This document shows positions 10,003 through 19,426 of a stretch of 64,000 nucleotides of DNA, piece by piece. A program made the translations under genes and the position numbers. The notes below the pieces were generated by a model. The model was not told the DNA's origin, did no database searches, and saw nothing but the letters and a program-made list of their open reading frames with translations. The stretch lies in assembly GCA_963838775.1 (NCBI GenBank), contig CAWISP010000024.1:124001-188000 (forward strand), given 5' to 3'. This DNA comes from Chersky-840 sp963838775 (GTDB lineage Bacteria; Actinomycetota; Acidimicrobiia; Acidimicrobiales; UBA8190). The stretch's first letter is position 1; every line of letters begins with the position of its first letter.

Positions 10003-10199
10003 TGGGCAGATTCCGCTGGCACTCCCCTTCGGTATTCTAGTCAATCATTGCGATAAACGGATGTGCAGAGCGGAGTCCTGTTCGACGAACCAGTTACGGA
10101 GCTCGGGGCGCAGCTGTTCGCCTGACGCGGTCTGCGACACCTGGGATCAGCAAATAGCGCCGTCATGCGACCAGAATTAGCTGTCGGGAGATGACGGCA

Positions 10200-10228
10200 G
10201 GCGAGAGCGCGGCGTGCACGCTCTCGCC
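10200..10228. other. Perfect 10-bp hairpin in the 10003-10427 gap between divergent genes
   Basis: GGCGAGAGCG and its exact complement are separated by nine bases. No T-run follows, and the flanking genes are divergent, so it is not a standard terminator. It could be a regulatory dyad or a leader structure. The rest of this ~425-base gap shows no convincing coding frame and presumably holds the two divergent promoters. Confidence 0.4.
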
Positions 10229-10427
10229 GTAGCAGACTCGTTCTCCCCGGGAAGCCCCACCTGACGTGCTGGCTCGTCGTTGAGCCTCGAGTGCGAACTC
10301 GAACGATCGCCCGGGTTTGGGCGGGCTATGATGGATGAGTGAGTAGGTCCCAAAATGGGCAAAGGCTCCCTGTTCGTGCTTCGTGGGAGCGTGATTCTTG
10401 TGTCCCGGACGTCGACGGGGAAGTCCG

Positions 10428-11342
10428 TTGAGTGCCGGGCCACTGGTGTCCTTGGTCATCCCAGTTTTCAACGGTGAGCGGCACCTCGAGGCCTGCCTAG
10501 CGTCTGTCCTAGAGCAGACTTACCAGCGAATCGAGATCGTGGTTACCGATCAGGCCTCGACGGATCGAAGCCTTGAGATTATCCAATCTTTTGCTGATCC
10601 ACGATTACATCTGCTCCCTGAGCCGTCCGAGCCGCTCGATCTGCATACCAACTGGGCACGAGGGCTAGAGGCTTCGACTGGCGACCTCGTCAAGATTGTA
10701 TGTCAAGACGACCTCCTCCTTCCTGACTGCCTGTCTGTCCAGGTCGAGCTCTTGGAGCAGTTTCCATCAGCGGTCCTAGCATGCGGTCGTCGCAGAATAA
10801 TTACGGATGACGACAAGGTGCTCATCAAGGCACGAGGCCTTGGTCGTTTGGCGAAGGCCGGAACCCGGGTCATCGGTGGCGGTCCGCTCGCGCGAGCGTG
10901 CGCGAGGGCGGGCGCCAACCTGTTGGGTGAGCCAGTGAACGTGCTGTTTCGTCGGTCTGCTCTTCCATATCCGCTGTTCGATCCCCGATGGGTGTATACA
11001 ATCGACATTGAGCTTTACCAACGCTGCCTAAAGGGCAAAGAAGCAGTTGTCGACAATCGAGTTCTCTGTTGCTTTCGGGTCAGCCCCCAACAATTGAGTG
11101 CCGTGTTGGCGAAGGGCCAGGCAAAAGAGCTGTACGCACTGTTTTCAGAAGTAGCACGCGAGTACCCCGAACATGTATCCAGTGCAGATATCCGACTCGG
11201 ATGGGCACGAACCCAACTACTTGCTTACGCGCGACGAGTGCTGTACTGGCAAATGCGGACGCGCGCCGCGGTGCGGCGAATCGACACGGACAAGCGAGGG
11301 ATGCGTATGCGCACGGCTTGTCAAACGTCCATCGACCCATAG
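10428..11342 (+). CDS. GT2 family glycosyltransferase (soluble)
   Basis: A family 2 transferase of about 304 residues without membrane segments. It starts with LVSLVIPVFNGERHLEACL, then SVLEQTYQRIEIVVTDQAS, and CQDDLLLPDC as the DxD-equivalent region. It likely transfers a nucleotide sugar in assembly of the surface glycan. The frame opens at a TTG at 10398. The TTG at 10428 has GGGGAAG just upstream and begins close to the first beta strand, so it is preferred. The C-terminus is basic. Acceptor and donor cannot be told from sequence. Confidence 0.85.
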   Translation: MSAGPLVSLVIPVFNGERHLEACLASVLEQTYQRIEIVVTDQASTDRSLEIIQSFADPRLHLLPEPSEPLDLHTNWARGLEASTGDLVKIVCQDDLLLPDCLSVQVELLEQFPSAVLACGRRRIITDDDKVLIKARGLGRLAKAGTRVIGGGPLARACARAGANLLGEPVNVLFRRSALPYPLFDPRWVYTIDIELYQRCLKGKEAVVDNRVLCCFRVSPQQLSAVLAKGQAKELYALFSEVAREYPEHVSSADIRLGWARTQLLAYARRVLYWQMRTRAAVRRIDTDKRGMRMRTACQTSIDP

Positions 11343-11539
11343 CCGGTTGAGGTCCACGCAGAGAAAGCCTCACCAAGCGGCGACCCGCCGATACCCCCGC
11401 GAATAGCCGCTGACCTGCGGAAATATGCACCTTTCTGAGCGCGTCTCTGTAGGTGTGAGCGTCCTGAGCTGCAACGGTGACACTCCCCGTGATCTCAATG
11501 CAACGCCCCCCATCTGGCTGAACCTCTAAGCTTGATGTC

Positions 11540-12292
11540 GTGGCCAAGATTCCAATCGAGCGCTTAGACACTGACACGTGGGCACCTCCATGGACTCGGC
11601 GCGAACACGTAGCCCGCTACGAATTCACGACGCGGTTTGTGGAGGACAAGATTGTCGTAGATTGTGCGTGCGGTGACGGAACGTCGTCTGCGATATTCGG
11701 TAGAACGGCTCGGACGGTATACGGTTTCGATATTTCCTCCGAAGCAATTGAACGTGCCACAAAACGCAATGAGTTGTCGTCAGTCGTCCTCGAATGCGCA
11801 GCGGCGGCGACCTTGCCTATGGATTCTAGATCGGTAGATGTATTCGTCTCGCTCGAGACGATTGAGCACATCGAAGAAGACCAATCGTTTCTCGACGAGG
11901 TAGTTCGGATCCTTCGGGACGATGGGATATTCATCTGTTCGACCCCTGATCGCGACGTCCATAGTCCAGGAGCCACGGCGTTAGACCAGCCTTGGACTCC
12001 GTTCCACATTAGAGAGTACAACGCGGAAGAATTTACTCGAATGCTGAGGGACCGGTTCGCCACGGTGAACCTTTTCGGTCAGAATCCGGCACTAGTCGGA
12101 GCAACCAGAATAAGGTGCTGGATCGGACGATCGCTTTCAAAGAGACTAATTCTCCGGGTTACTCACGTTCTTAAATTGACATGGTTCCTAGGATTCCGAT
12201 CCAGTCGACACGATGTTGTGCCCGTGATGAACGATCGAAAATATGAATATCTTGTAGCTGTGTGCTCTAATGTTATCCGGACTGGTTCCTAA
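11540..12292 (+). CDS. Class I SAM-dependent methyltransferase
   Basis: A 250-residue protein with the Rossmann motif VVDCACGDGTSS near residue 40, FDIS at the end of strand 2, and VSLETIEHIEE in the motif IV region, as in Methyltransf_11/23 enzymes. It probably methylates a sugar or lipid intermediate of the glycan pathway. It begins with GTG at 11540. The stretch 11.3-12.3 kb is visibly more AT-rich than its neighbours, consistent with separate acquisition. It is flanked by two GT2 genes on the same strand. Confidence 0.85.
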   Translation: MAKIPIERLDTDTWAPPWTRREHVARYEFTTRFVEDKIVVDCACGDGTSSAIFGRTARTVYGFDISSEAIERATKRNELSSVVLECAAAATLPMDSRSVDVFVSLETIEHIEEDQSFLDEVVRILRDDGIFICSTPDRDVHSPGATALDQPWTPFHIREYNAEEFTRMLRDRFATVNLFGQNPALVGATRIRCWIGRSLSKRLILRVTHVLKLTWFLGFRSSRHDVVPVMNDRKYEYLVAVCSNVIRTGS

Positions 12293-12421
12293 CACCTTGC
12301 CTTGTTCTGCTGCGACCGATATTCAACTCTCGCAATGAGCGCCGTCACGTGATTGAACAGCTCGGTGTTCTTCAGCGACCCCCAGCCGGCCTCCTGAGGG
12401 TCATTCTCGCCAGGAACTCTT

Positions 12422-13486
12422 GTGATCGCTGAACCCTCTACTGTGATTGAAATCTCCCTTGTTGTCGGAGTCTTCAACGAAGAGGAGTGCATACCAGAGT
12501 TGCATCGACGACTCACGAGCACCCTGGATCTCCTCGGGATGATCGCAGAGATCGTCTATGTGGACGACGGCAGCCGTGACGCCTCTTCAGACATGTTGGA
12601 CCGTCTGGAAGATGTCGATGATCGAGTTCACGTTGTTCATTTGTCGCGGAACTTCGGTCACCAGGTTGCTATCTCTGCGGGTTTAGATGCCAGCCGAGGA
12701 CAGGCGGTTGTTGTGCTCGACGCGGATCTCCAGGATCCGCCAGAGATTATTCCCTCATTGGTCGAAGCCTGGCGAGACGGAGCCGACGTCGTCCACGCCG
12801 TCAGAACGGAGCGAATAGGCGAGTCTCGATTCAAGCGTCACACCGCCGCCGTTTTCTATCGACTGATCAGGCGGTGGACTGATCTCGAGCTGCAGGTTGA
12901 TGCCGGCGACTACCGACTGATGGATCGCATAGTCGTCGACGCGATGTGTGAGATGCCCGAACGGTTCCGCTTTGTCCGAGGTATGGTGGCCTGGGTCGGG
13001 TTTCGACAAGAGTCGGTCACTTATGTGCGCGATGAGCGCTTCGCAGGGACCTCGAAATACCCAGTTCAGTCCATGCTACGGCTCGCCGTCACAGCATTGA
13101 CGAGCTTTTCGTTCGTCCCGCTGCAACTCGCCTCAGTCATTGGCTTCGTGATCTCTATCGTCACCGCGATCTCCATCCCCGTGATCGTCGTCTTGCGGGT
13201 GATCGGAGTTCACAACCTTGGTGGCCAAACGACCGTTCTCGTCGCGATCCTGTTCTTTGGGGGTGTGCAACTAACCTTTCTTGGTATCCTGGGAGAGTAC
13301 ATCGGACGGTCGTATATTGAAGCAAAGAGGAGACCGTTGTACTTTCTTCGGAGGGCTCGAAGTGATCCAATGCAGAGCGAACGAACCCAAAGCAGCGGTG
13401 GTCGCTCGGCGGCTTCCGGGTTGTCTTCATCAGAAGTGCTGGGGTCCCAGCGAGAGGTTCGCAGGTCTATGAGAGGGATAGATTGA
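12422..13486 (+). CDS. GT2 glycosyltransferase with C-terminal membrane anchor
   Basis: The second DPM1/GtrB-like enzyme of the locus. Motifs are SLVVGVFNEEECIPE, VDDGSRD, HLSRNFGHQ and LDADLQDPPEIIP. RFVRGMVAWVGF and DERFAGTSKYP match the enzyme at 8884-10002. Two membrane helices follow (~residues 220-300), then a polar tail. The likely product is an undecaprenyl-phosphate sugar used by a GT-C transferase on the outer face, such as the GT87-like neighbour, which is convergent with it. The start is GTG at 12422. Length 354. Confidence 0.9.
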   Translation: MIAEPSTVIEISLVVGVFNEEECIPELHRRLTSTLDLLGMIAEIVYVDDGSRDASSDMLDRLEDVDDRVHVVHLSRNFGHQVAISAGLDASRGQAVVVLDADLQDPPEIIPSLVEAWRDGADVVHAVRTERIGESRFKRHTAAVFYRLIRRWTDLELQVDAGDYRLMDRIVVDAMCEMPERFRFVRGMVAWVGFRQESVTYVRDERFAGTSKYPVQSMLRLAVTALTSFSFVPLQLASVIGFVISIVTAISIPVIVVLRVIGVHNLGGQTTVLVAILFFGGVQLTFLGILGEYIGRSYIEAKRRPLYFLRRARSDPMQSERTQSSGGRSAASGLSSSEVLGSQREVRRSMRGID

Positions 13487-13611
13487 GCTTCCTTCGTTGG
13501 TGTGTCGTCCGGGGTCGAACTGTCCAGCTCGCTTGATTCCGTCGTCTCCAACCCCTTGCAGAACCTCAAATATTGTAGTCCTACGAACGTTCTTGACGAG
13601 CTCGGCACTGT

Positions 13612-14952
13612 TCAGGATACCGAGTAAGTCTTCCTCTTCATCGGCCAGAATGAATGGGCGATCGCCGTGCACAGGGTGACAAACAAGAGCGCCGGACTCA
13701 GATATTCCGTCATCGCAAAATTGAAGCCACCGGCTCCCGAAAACGTGAAGATCGAAGGGACTAGGGTCGCGATCAACGCAAGCAAAAGCATCATGCGTAA
13801 ATCGATCCAGTCTGTTGCAGCGTCCTCGCTCGATTCGCGGTTGTCGATTCCGATAAGACGGCCTCGCGCGTACCAGATGGCCGCTATTGGGGCCCATGCT
13901 GTGGTGTAGACAAAGTTGACGGGAACGATGAGTTGTATCGACGCGAGGCCTAGGGCGCCCCAGCACCATTGGGGTACTTTTCCACGGCGAATCACAAGAT
14001 AGACGCCACAAACGTAGAGTACCGATGGAAGCCAGATGAGAATACCCCTGGGCGCCAGTAGCTGAGTTGCCCGAGCTGGACCGAATAGAAGTCCGGCCGT
14101 CTTTGGAATAACCGAGTAGAGACTCCAGCTCGACAATTGGATTGATGGCGCGTATTTGCCCTTCAACGCCGGTACGATCGCCCGAAGATTGCGCACGTAT
14201 CCCCCAGGAAATGTCAAGAGGGTTATGAGGTTCAGGGCTACCGCCGAGGCCGCCACCAGGACTGTGAATCGATAGCGGCGAAGACCGAGCGGGACGATGA
14301 GGATAGCCGCCGGATACGCCTTTAACGCGATTGCTACCCCAAGGAGACCGCCGCAAAAAACCCATTTCTCCGTTTTAAAGGCCCAAAGCGACCACGCAAC
14401 GAGCCCAGCCACGATTCCGATGTCGTTTCCGCGATCAAGGAAAGTAATGAACGGAGTGGTAAATACGGCTCCGAGAGTCAAGAACAGGATCCGATACTCA
14501 CGCTTGAGGGGTGAGAGTAATAGCCAGAGAGGAACCAGGAAGATGGCTGCCGAAAAGAGAAGGTAGGTCATTGTTGAAATACGTAGAGGTAGAAAACTGA
14601 ATAAGACGAAGAACACTTGCGAGAACGGAGGATAGTTGTACGGAATGGAGGGACCCAGATATGGACTGATCGAGCGCCGGAGGTTTATCGCATACCCCAG
14701 AGGAAATTGGAAGTCACCGAAGTAATGGTCACCGATGACGGGCTTGGCAATCGTGTGAATAGGCATATATGGCTTATCTGACGACATGAACGACAACTGA
14801 CCATTTACGGCCACGCCGCGATAGAACGTCTCGATCCAGGCCCAACCCAGCGCTACTACGAGTGCGGCGGCGAGAGCAGCAATGAGACGTATGCCCCAAA
14901 CCGACCACGGGCTCTGCTCTTCCCCCGATGGTGTACTGCCCCCCTCATGCAT
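13612..14952 (-). CDS. GT87-like (DUF2029) membrane glycosyltransferase
   Basis: A 446-residue polytopic protein with about ten helices. Features of the GT87 family: an extracytoplasmic loop ending in YNYPPFSQVFFVLF, FLDRGNDIGIVAG, and GVAIALKAYPAAILIVPL. Known members (for example mycobacterial PimE) transfer mannose from polyprenyl-phosphate-mannose, so a polyprenyl-phosphate sugar donor is likely here, perhaps made by the adjacent GT2 enzyme. The start is ATG at 14952 (MHEGG). Sugar and acceptor are unknown. Confidence 0.82.
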   Translation of the reverse strand: MHEGGSTPSGEEQSPWSVWGIRLIAALAAALVVALGWAWIETFYRGVAVNGQLSFMSSDKPYMPIHTIAKPVIGDHYFGDFQFPLGYAINLRRSISPYLGPSIPYNYPPFSQVFFVLFSFLPLRISTMTYLLFSAAIFLVPLWLLLSPLKREYRILFLTLGAVFTTPFITFLDRGNDIGIVAGLVAWSLWAFKTEKWVFCGGLLGVAIALKAYPAAILIVPLGLRRYRFTVLVAASAVALNLITLLTFPGGYVRNLRAIVPALKGKYAPSIQLSSWSLYSVIPKTAGLLFGPARATQLLAPRGILIWLPSVLYVCGVYLVIRRGKVPQWCWGALGLASIQLIVPVNFVYTTAWAPIAAIWYARGRLIGIDNRESSEDAATDWIDLRMMLLLALIATLVPSIFTFSGAGGFNFAMTEYLSPALLFVTLCTAIAHSFWPMKRKTYSVS

Positions 14953-15530
14953 CCGCCGATTATGGTCTGCGCGGGCGCCCTATGCCATTGTCCTCACGGC
15001 GTTGGACTCCTTCTCCGATAACCAGCTGAGGTCGATGTGCGATCGACTTTAGAGAGTCGGAGTATCGAATCGTTTCCTCTTATTCGTCGCGGCGGACCCG
15101 AATCGTCACGGGCTCTCCACCCTCCTCGAGGCCGAATTCAATGCCGCATTGGAACTGGTGCATGACTGATCGAACTGCCAAACCGCGGATCGCGGCAGCT
15201 GTCGATGGGAGAGCCGCCCAAGCACTGTGCACGCTTGGATGCAACCTGCCTCCGACGGAGGCGGGTCGATCGTGGGCGAGCTGCGGCCACGTTGAACCGG
15301 CGATCAAGCGGCAGGAACCTCAAATGTGATTGTCGCTGTCGGTAGTCCCTTGCCCACTATTCGTTGTCTCTGCGGTTCCTACGCCTCGCCGGTAACGTGG
15401 ACCACCGAGACCGGAAACAGGGCCGATTCGGTGGACCGCGCTCGGTGGGGCTTGCAGGCAGGGGCATCGGTCGTGCCGGGCTACCAGGATCCCGAGTCAG
15501 AGATGATTTCATTGCAAGGGAGAGCTATCC
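14953..15530. other. Intergenic region, no gene seen
   Basis: Some 580 bases between divergent genes. No frame in either direction has recognisable protein features. A Shine-Dalgarno AAGGGAGAG sits at the right end before the methyltransferase start. Promoters for both flanking genes should lie here; I could not pick a convincing -35/-10 pair. Confidence 0.5.
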
Positions 15531-16298
15531 ATGTCGCTTGAGAGCATTTCGGGTGAGTTCACCCAGCGATCACCGAGCGAGACCGAGTCGGATGCCAAGT
15601 TGCTTGGCCTCGCCAGCGCCCGGCTCGAGAGCGGTTCTTTCGGCTCACAGTGGAACTATCACTTCTCCGTGTTCATGAAGCGGCAGGTCATTTCACGGCT
15701 CCTGTATCAGGACTTCCTGTACAAGAAGATCCTGGCGGTGCCCGGAGTGATTCTGGAATTCGGGGTGCACTGGGGCGCGACCATCGCGACGCTCGTCAAT
15801 CTGCGGGGTATCTATGAGCCCTACAACCATTCGCGATTTATCTACGGATTCGACACGTTCAGTGGCTTCCCCGAGTTGAACGACAAGGATGGCGGATTCT
15901 CGAAGCGTGGCGACTATGCGACTTCAGCCAACTACGAGGACGAGCTCACAGAGGTCCTTTCCATTCATGAATCCTTCGCCCCGATCGCGCAGATCAAGAA
16001 GTTCGACCTCATCAAGGGAGACGTGACCGAAACGCTGCCAGCCTTCCTTGAAGCGAACCCCCACCTCATTGTCGCCATGGCGGTCTTCGACATGGATATC
16101 TACGAGCCGACCAAGAGCGCCCTTGCCCTTGTGCTTCCCCGTCTCACCAAGGGATCCCTGCTTGTATTCGATGAACTCAACTGCCGTCACTTCCCCGGTG
16201 AGACGCAGGCGGTGGGTGAGGTACTGGGATTGAACCAACTTCGCCTCCAGCGAGTCCCCAATCAGCCCTTTTGCGCGTTCGCCGAGTTCGGTTCCTGA
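15531..16298 (+). CDS. TylF/MycF-like sugar O-methyltransferase
   Basis: A 255-residue SAM-dependent enzyme resembling the TylF/MycF/NovP group, which O-methylate deoxysugars in a Mg-dependent way. Visible are GVILEFGVHWGATIATLVNL (SAM loop), FIYGFDTFSGFPE with the acidic turn, FDLIKGDVTETLPAFL, and FDMDIYEPTKSAL, where the Asp residues match the metal site of MycF-type enzymes. The ATG at 15531 has a clear AAGGGAGAG site. In this locus it would methylate a sugar of the surface glycan. The exact position methylated is unknown. Confidence 0.85.
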   Translation: MSLESISGEFTQRSPSETESDAKLLGLASARLESGSFGSQWNYHFSVFMKRQVISRLLYQDFLYKKILAVPGVILEFGVHWGATIATLVNLRGIYEPYNHSRFIYGFDTFSGFPELNDKDGGFSKRGDYATSANYEDELTEVLSIHESFAPIAQIKKFDLIKGDVTETLPAFLEANPHLIVAMAVFDMDIYEPTKSALALVLPRLTKGSLLVFDELNCRHFPGETQAVGEVLGLNQLRLQRVPNQPFCAFAEFGS

Positions 16299-16341
16299 TT
16301 CGGTTCGGCGCTAATGGTGAGATCGTCGGCAAAAAGGGGTT

Positions 16342-16998
16342 TCAGTCGATCGATGTGAGCGTCGAGAGCAATTGCTTCGGCGAATCGGCGATGACCATCG
16401 CTCCAGCCTCGGTCAGCTCCGTGACCGAGCCATACCCCCAGTTCACCCCGATTCCCTGGAGGCCCAGTTCACGGCCACACACGATGTCTGCGGCTCGATC
16501 TCCCACCATCGCCACCGCTTGTGTTCCGTCGGTGATTTGCGTCATGGTCCACGTGAGCACGTCCCGCTTCATGTGCCTTGTTCCATCCAGTTCCGCCCCT
16601 CCCACGGTCGTGAAAAGATCGCTCCAACCGGCGTGATCGATCACTTTGATGGCCATCGTGCGTAGTTTGCTCGTGGCGATGTAGAGGTCGAAATCGTGGT
16701 CCCGTAAGGCAACCAGCATTTCGTCAATACCAGGGTATTTCGAGAATCGCAGCAATCCCTCCCTGCCATAGTGCTCCCGGAAGATCCGGACTCCCTGTTC
16801 CAACCGGTCCCCACTCAGCCCAAAGAAGCGCTCGAGAGATTCTCGGATTGGTGGGCCGATGAGTTGTTTGAGGTCGGCGTCATCCATGTCGCCTAATCCC
16901 AGCTCCAACTGGACGTAGTGGTAGGCGCTGGCAATTCCTGGGAAGGAGTCCACCAATGTCCCGTCTAGATCGAAGAGGACGGCACGAGACGGGCCCAT
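16342..16998 (-). CDS. HAD-family phosphatase, phosphoglycolate-phosphatase-like
   Basis: A HAD hydrolase with motif I LFDLDGTLVDS (nucleophile and acid Asp), motif II IATSK, the motif III Lys in the HMKRDVL region, and motif IV MVGDRAADI. A cap domain lies between motifs I and II. The frame opens with TTG at 17040 inside the rfbH end; the ATG at 16998 is more likely and lies 22 bases after the rfbH stop, so co-transcription is expected. It may dephosphorylate a sugar phosphate of the pathway or act in phosphate salvage; the substrate cannot be told. Confidence 0.87.
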   Translation of the reverse strand: MGPSRAVLFDLDGTLVDSFPGIASAYHYVQLELGLGDMDDADLKQLIGPPIRESLERFFGLSGDRLEQGVRIFREHYGREGLLRFSKYPGIDEMLVALRDHDFDLYIATSKLRTMAIKVIDHAGWSDLFTTVGGAELDGTRHMKRDVLTWTMTQITDGTQAVAMVGDRAADIVCGRELGLQGIGVNWGYGSVTELTEAGAMVIADSPKQLLSTLTSID

Positions 16999-17020
16999 CG
17001 AGCTAGATATGCGGTCCGAC

Positions 17021-18559
17021 TCAGTCGATACTGTCGGCAATGTGCTGCTCGATCGTCGAGCAGATGTGGTCGAGGTGTACCTCAGTCATTCCCGGGTAGA
17101 CCCCGAACCAGAACGCGTCATTCATCAAACGGTCTGTGTTGGGTAGCGCGCCGATCTGGCGGAAGCCGGCGCCTGTAGCCCGCATCTCGTCGAAACAGGG
17201 CTGACGCACCAGATTGCCCGCGAACAGCATTCGGGTCTGGACCCGAGCTTTCTCAAGCGCGGCCACCAGGCTGTCTCGAGTCACGGCGCTCCCAGGCTTG
17301 ACCACAGCGAGAAAGCCGAACCAACTGGGCGTGGAGTGGGGCGTGGGCTCCGGCAGTCTGAGTATGGCGTGCGACGGAGCGAGCCTTTTGTGGAGGTAGT
17401 CAAAGTTCTTTCGACGGGCTGCGACGAAGGACGGCAACTTCTTCAACTGAGCGACACCCACCGCCGCCTGCATGTCCGTCATTTTCAAGTTGTAGCCAAA
17501 ATGGGAGTAGGTGTACTTGTGGTCGTAGCTCTCGGGCAAGGTGCCGAGCGACCATCCGAACCTCTTGCCGCACGTGTTCGAACGACCGGGCTGGCAGTAG
17601 CAGTCGCGACCCCAGTCCCGAATCGACTCTGCGATGCTCGCCAGTTCCTCGTTGCTGGTGTAGACGGCGCCCCCCTCACCGGTGGTCATCTGGTGCGCCG
17701 GGTAGAAGCTGCTCGTGGCAAGGTGTCCAAAGGTTCCCGTCCGCCGAGTCTCGTTGGCGCCACCGCGTCTGGTTGTGTACTCAGCTCCCATGGCATCACA
17801 GTTGTCCTCGACCAGCCAGAGACCGTTGGCTTCACAGAAGTCCAAGACGGCGTCGATGTCGAACGGGTTGCCGAGCGTGTGTGCGACCATGACGGCCTTG
17901 GTGCGGGAGCTCAGGGCGTCTGCGAGCATCGCCGTGTTGATGTTGTCCGTCACGGGGTCCACGTCGACGAAGACCGGCACTACCCCGTGCTGAATGGCGG
18001 GAGCCACCGTCGTCGGAAACCCGGCCGCGACCGTAATCAGCTCATCGCGAGGTTGGAGACGCCGATCTCCCAGCCGAGGAGATGTCAACGTGGAAAACGC
18101 CAAGAGGTTGGCTGACGACCCCGAGTTGACGAGGCGGCACTCCCCGACACCGACGAATTCGGCGAGACCCTTCTCGAGCTGCCGGCAGAAGCGGCCACTG
18201 GTCAACCAGAAGTCCAGGGAGGCTTCGACGAGGCTCACCACCTCGTCTTCGTCGAAGACCCGGCCTGCGTACGGCGTCGGAGTCTTGCCGGGTACGTAGG
18301 GCTGGGGCGTCCACCTCCTCCGAGCGTACGCGCCTACCTTTTCGAGTATTTCGGCACGGAGAACTGCCACCGAAGGCTCGGAATCAGGACCGGACTCTGG
18401 GCCGTCATCGATATCCGGTTGGCCGCCGAGATCGTCAGGGTCCCCTCCCGGCGCTCGGGAATCAGGCGTCACCACCACCGGGACGGCGACTCGTGCCGGT
18501 CGACGTGCCGACCCGTCAGGGGCAACGATATCCGAGGGCGGGACGGTCTGGTCTGACAT
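17021..18559 (-). CDS. rfbH: CDP-4-keto-6-deoxy-D-glucose 3-dehydrase (E1)
   Basis: E1 is a PMP-dependent 2Fe-2S enzyme that removes the C-3 hydroxyl of CDP-4-keto-6-deoxyglucose with a reductase partner. In the aminotransferase fold the Schiff-base lysine is replaced by His289 (SSFYPAHQMTTGEGG), the hallmark of this family. The cluster cysteines follow the E1 spacing: Cys254, then C320-x-C322-x7-C330 in DWGRDCYCQPGRSNTC. At 512 residues it is longer than the usual ~435 because of an ~75-residue acidic, proline-rich N-terminal extension. No E3 ferredoxin-type reductase gene is visible nearby. It is divergent from the aldolase gene with a 44-base gap. Confidence 0.95.
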   Translation of the reverse strand: MSDQTVPPSDIVAPDGSARRPARVAVPVVVTPDSRAPGGDPDDLGGQPDIDDGPESGPDSEPSVAVLRAEILEKVGAYARRRWTPQPYVPGKTPTPYAGRVFDEDEVVSLVEASLDFWLTSGRFCRQLEKGLAEFVGVGECRLVNSGSSANLLAFSTLTSPRLGDRRLQPRDELITVAAGFPTTVAPAIQHGVVPVFVDVDPVTDNINTAMLADALSSRTKAVMVAHTLGNPFDIDAVLDFCEANGLWLVEDNCDAMGAEYTTRRGGANETRRTGTFGHLATSSFYPAHQMTTGEGGAVYTSNEELASIAESIRDWGRDCYCQPGRSNTCGKRFGWSLGTLPESYDHKYTYSHFGYNLKMTDMQAAVGVAQLKKLPSFVAARRKNFDYLHKRLAPSHAILRLPEPTPHSTPSWFGFLAVVKPGSAVTRDSLVAALEKARVQTRMLFAGNLVRQPCFDEMRATGAGFRQIGALPNTDRLMNDAFWFGVYPGMTEVHLDHICSTIEQHIADSID

Positions 18560-18603
18560 GACTCGACTATCTTAGAAGCTCCACTGAATCTAGAGTACCG
18601 GGA

Positions 18604-19413
18604 ATGAACCATCTGGAACGGCAGATGCTGGACATCCTCAAGCGGGGCCGAAACGAATTCGGATATGTGGCCGTCAAGGCAGAATTCGAGGCGGAGGGTA
18701 CAAGAACCGACGAGCTGCTGCGCCTGATGGAGATAGCCCGCAAGGCCGACCTCGAGCTTGGACTCAAGATCGGGGGCTGTGAGGCCATGCGAGACCTCAT
18801 GGAGGTCAAGCAGATCGGCGTCGAGTATGTCATCGCACCGATGATCGAGAGCCCGTATGCACTTTCCAAGTACACCGACGCCAAGAACATCGTGTACACG
18901 GAGGATGAGCAACAAGACACAAAATTCCTCTTCAATCTGGAGACAGAGAAAGCATTCGATCAGCTACCCGAGCTGATGACGATGGCCCAAGCCAAAAGTG
19001 GGACGGACGGCATCGTCTTCGGGCGCGTCGACTTCACCCTCTCGACCGGACGTCACCGTGACGACATCAACACGGATGTCATCACCGAGTATTGTTTGGA
19101 GACGGCCAAGGTCGTCAAAGACTCGGGGCATGACTTCGTGGTGGGCGGAGGTGTGTCCATGGATTCGCTGGCAGCTCTTCGGAGGATCCGGAATGTCTAC
19201 CTCTCACGTTTTGAGACCAGGAAGGTCATTTTTGACGCCGCATCTCTCGATGGCACCAATCTTGAGAAGGGCTTGGTCGAGGCGGTTCATTTCGAGCTTC
19301 TCTGGCTGCTCAACAAGCGCGAGTACTACACAGCCATTGAGCAAGAAGATGCCAAGCGCATCGAAATGCTAGAGCAACGTTGGCACGTCCTGTCTGCTGC
19401 CGACATCCCCTGA
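18604..19413 (+). CDS. HpcH/HpaI-like aldolase/citrate lyase family protein
   Basis: A 269-residue TIM-barrel protein of the HpcH/HpaI type. Recognisable parts are YVAVKAEFEAEGTRTDEL, LELGLKIGGCEAM, YVIAPMIESPYAL, and DGIVFGRVDFTLSTGR; the glycine- and acid-rich segments form the metal and pyruvate/oxaloacetate site in relatives. It could make or cleave a 2-keto acid used by the TPP enzyme that starts 13 bases downstream, the two being one transcript. Its true reaction is unknown. The start is ATG at 18604; I see only a weak ribosome site. Confidence 0.82.
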   Translation: MNHLERQMLDILKRGRNEFGYVAVKAEFEAEGTRTDELLRLMEIARKADLELGLKIGGCEAMRDLMEVKQIGVEYVIAPMIESPYALSKYTDAKNIVYTEDEQQDTKFLFNLETEKAFDQLPELMTMAQAKSGTDGIVFGRVDFTLSTGRHRDDINTDVITEYCLETAKVVKDSGHDFVVGGGVSMDSLAALRRIRNVYLSRFETRKVIFDAASLDGTNLEKGLVEAVHFELLWLLNKREYYTAIEQEDAKRIEMLEQRWHVLSAADIP

Positions 19414-19426
19414 AAGTCAGGGACCG

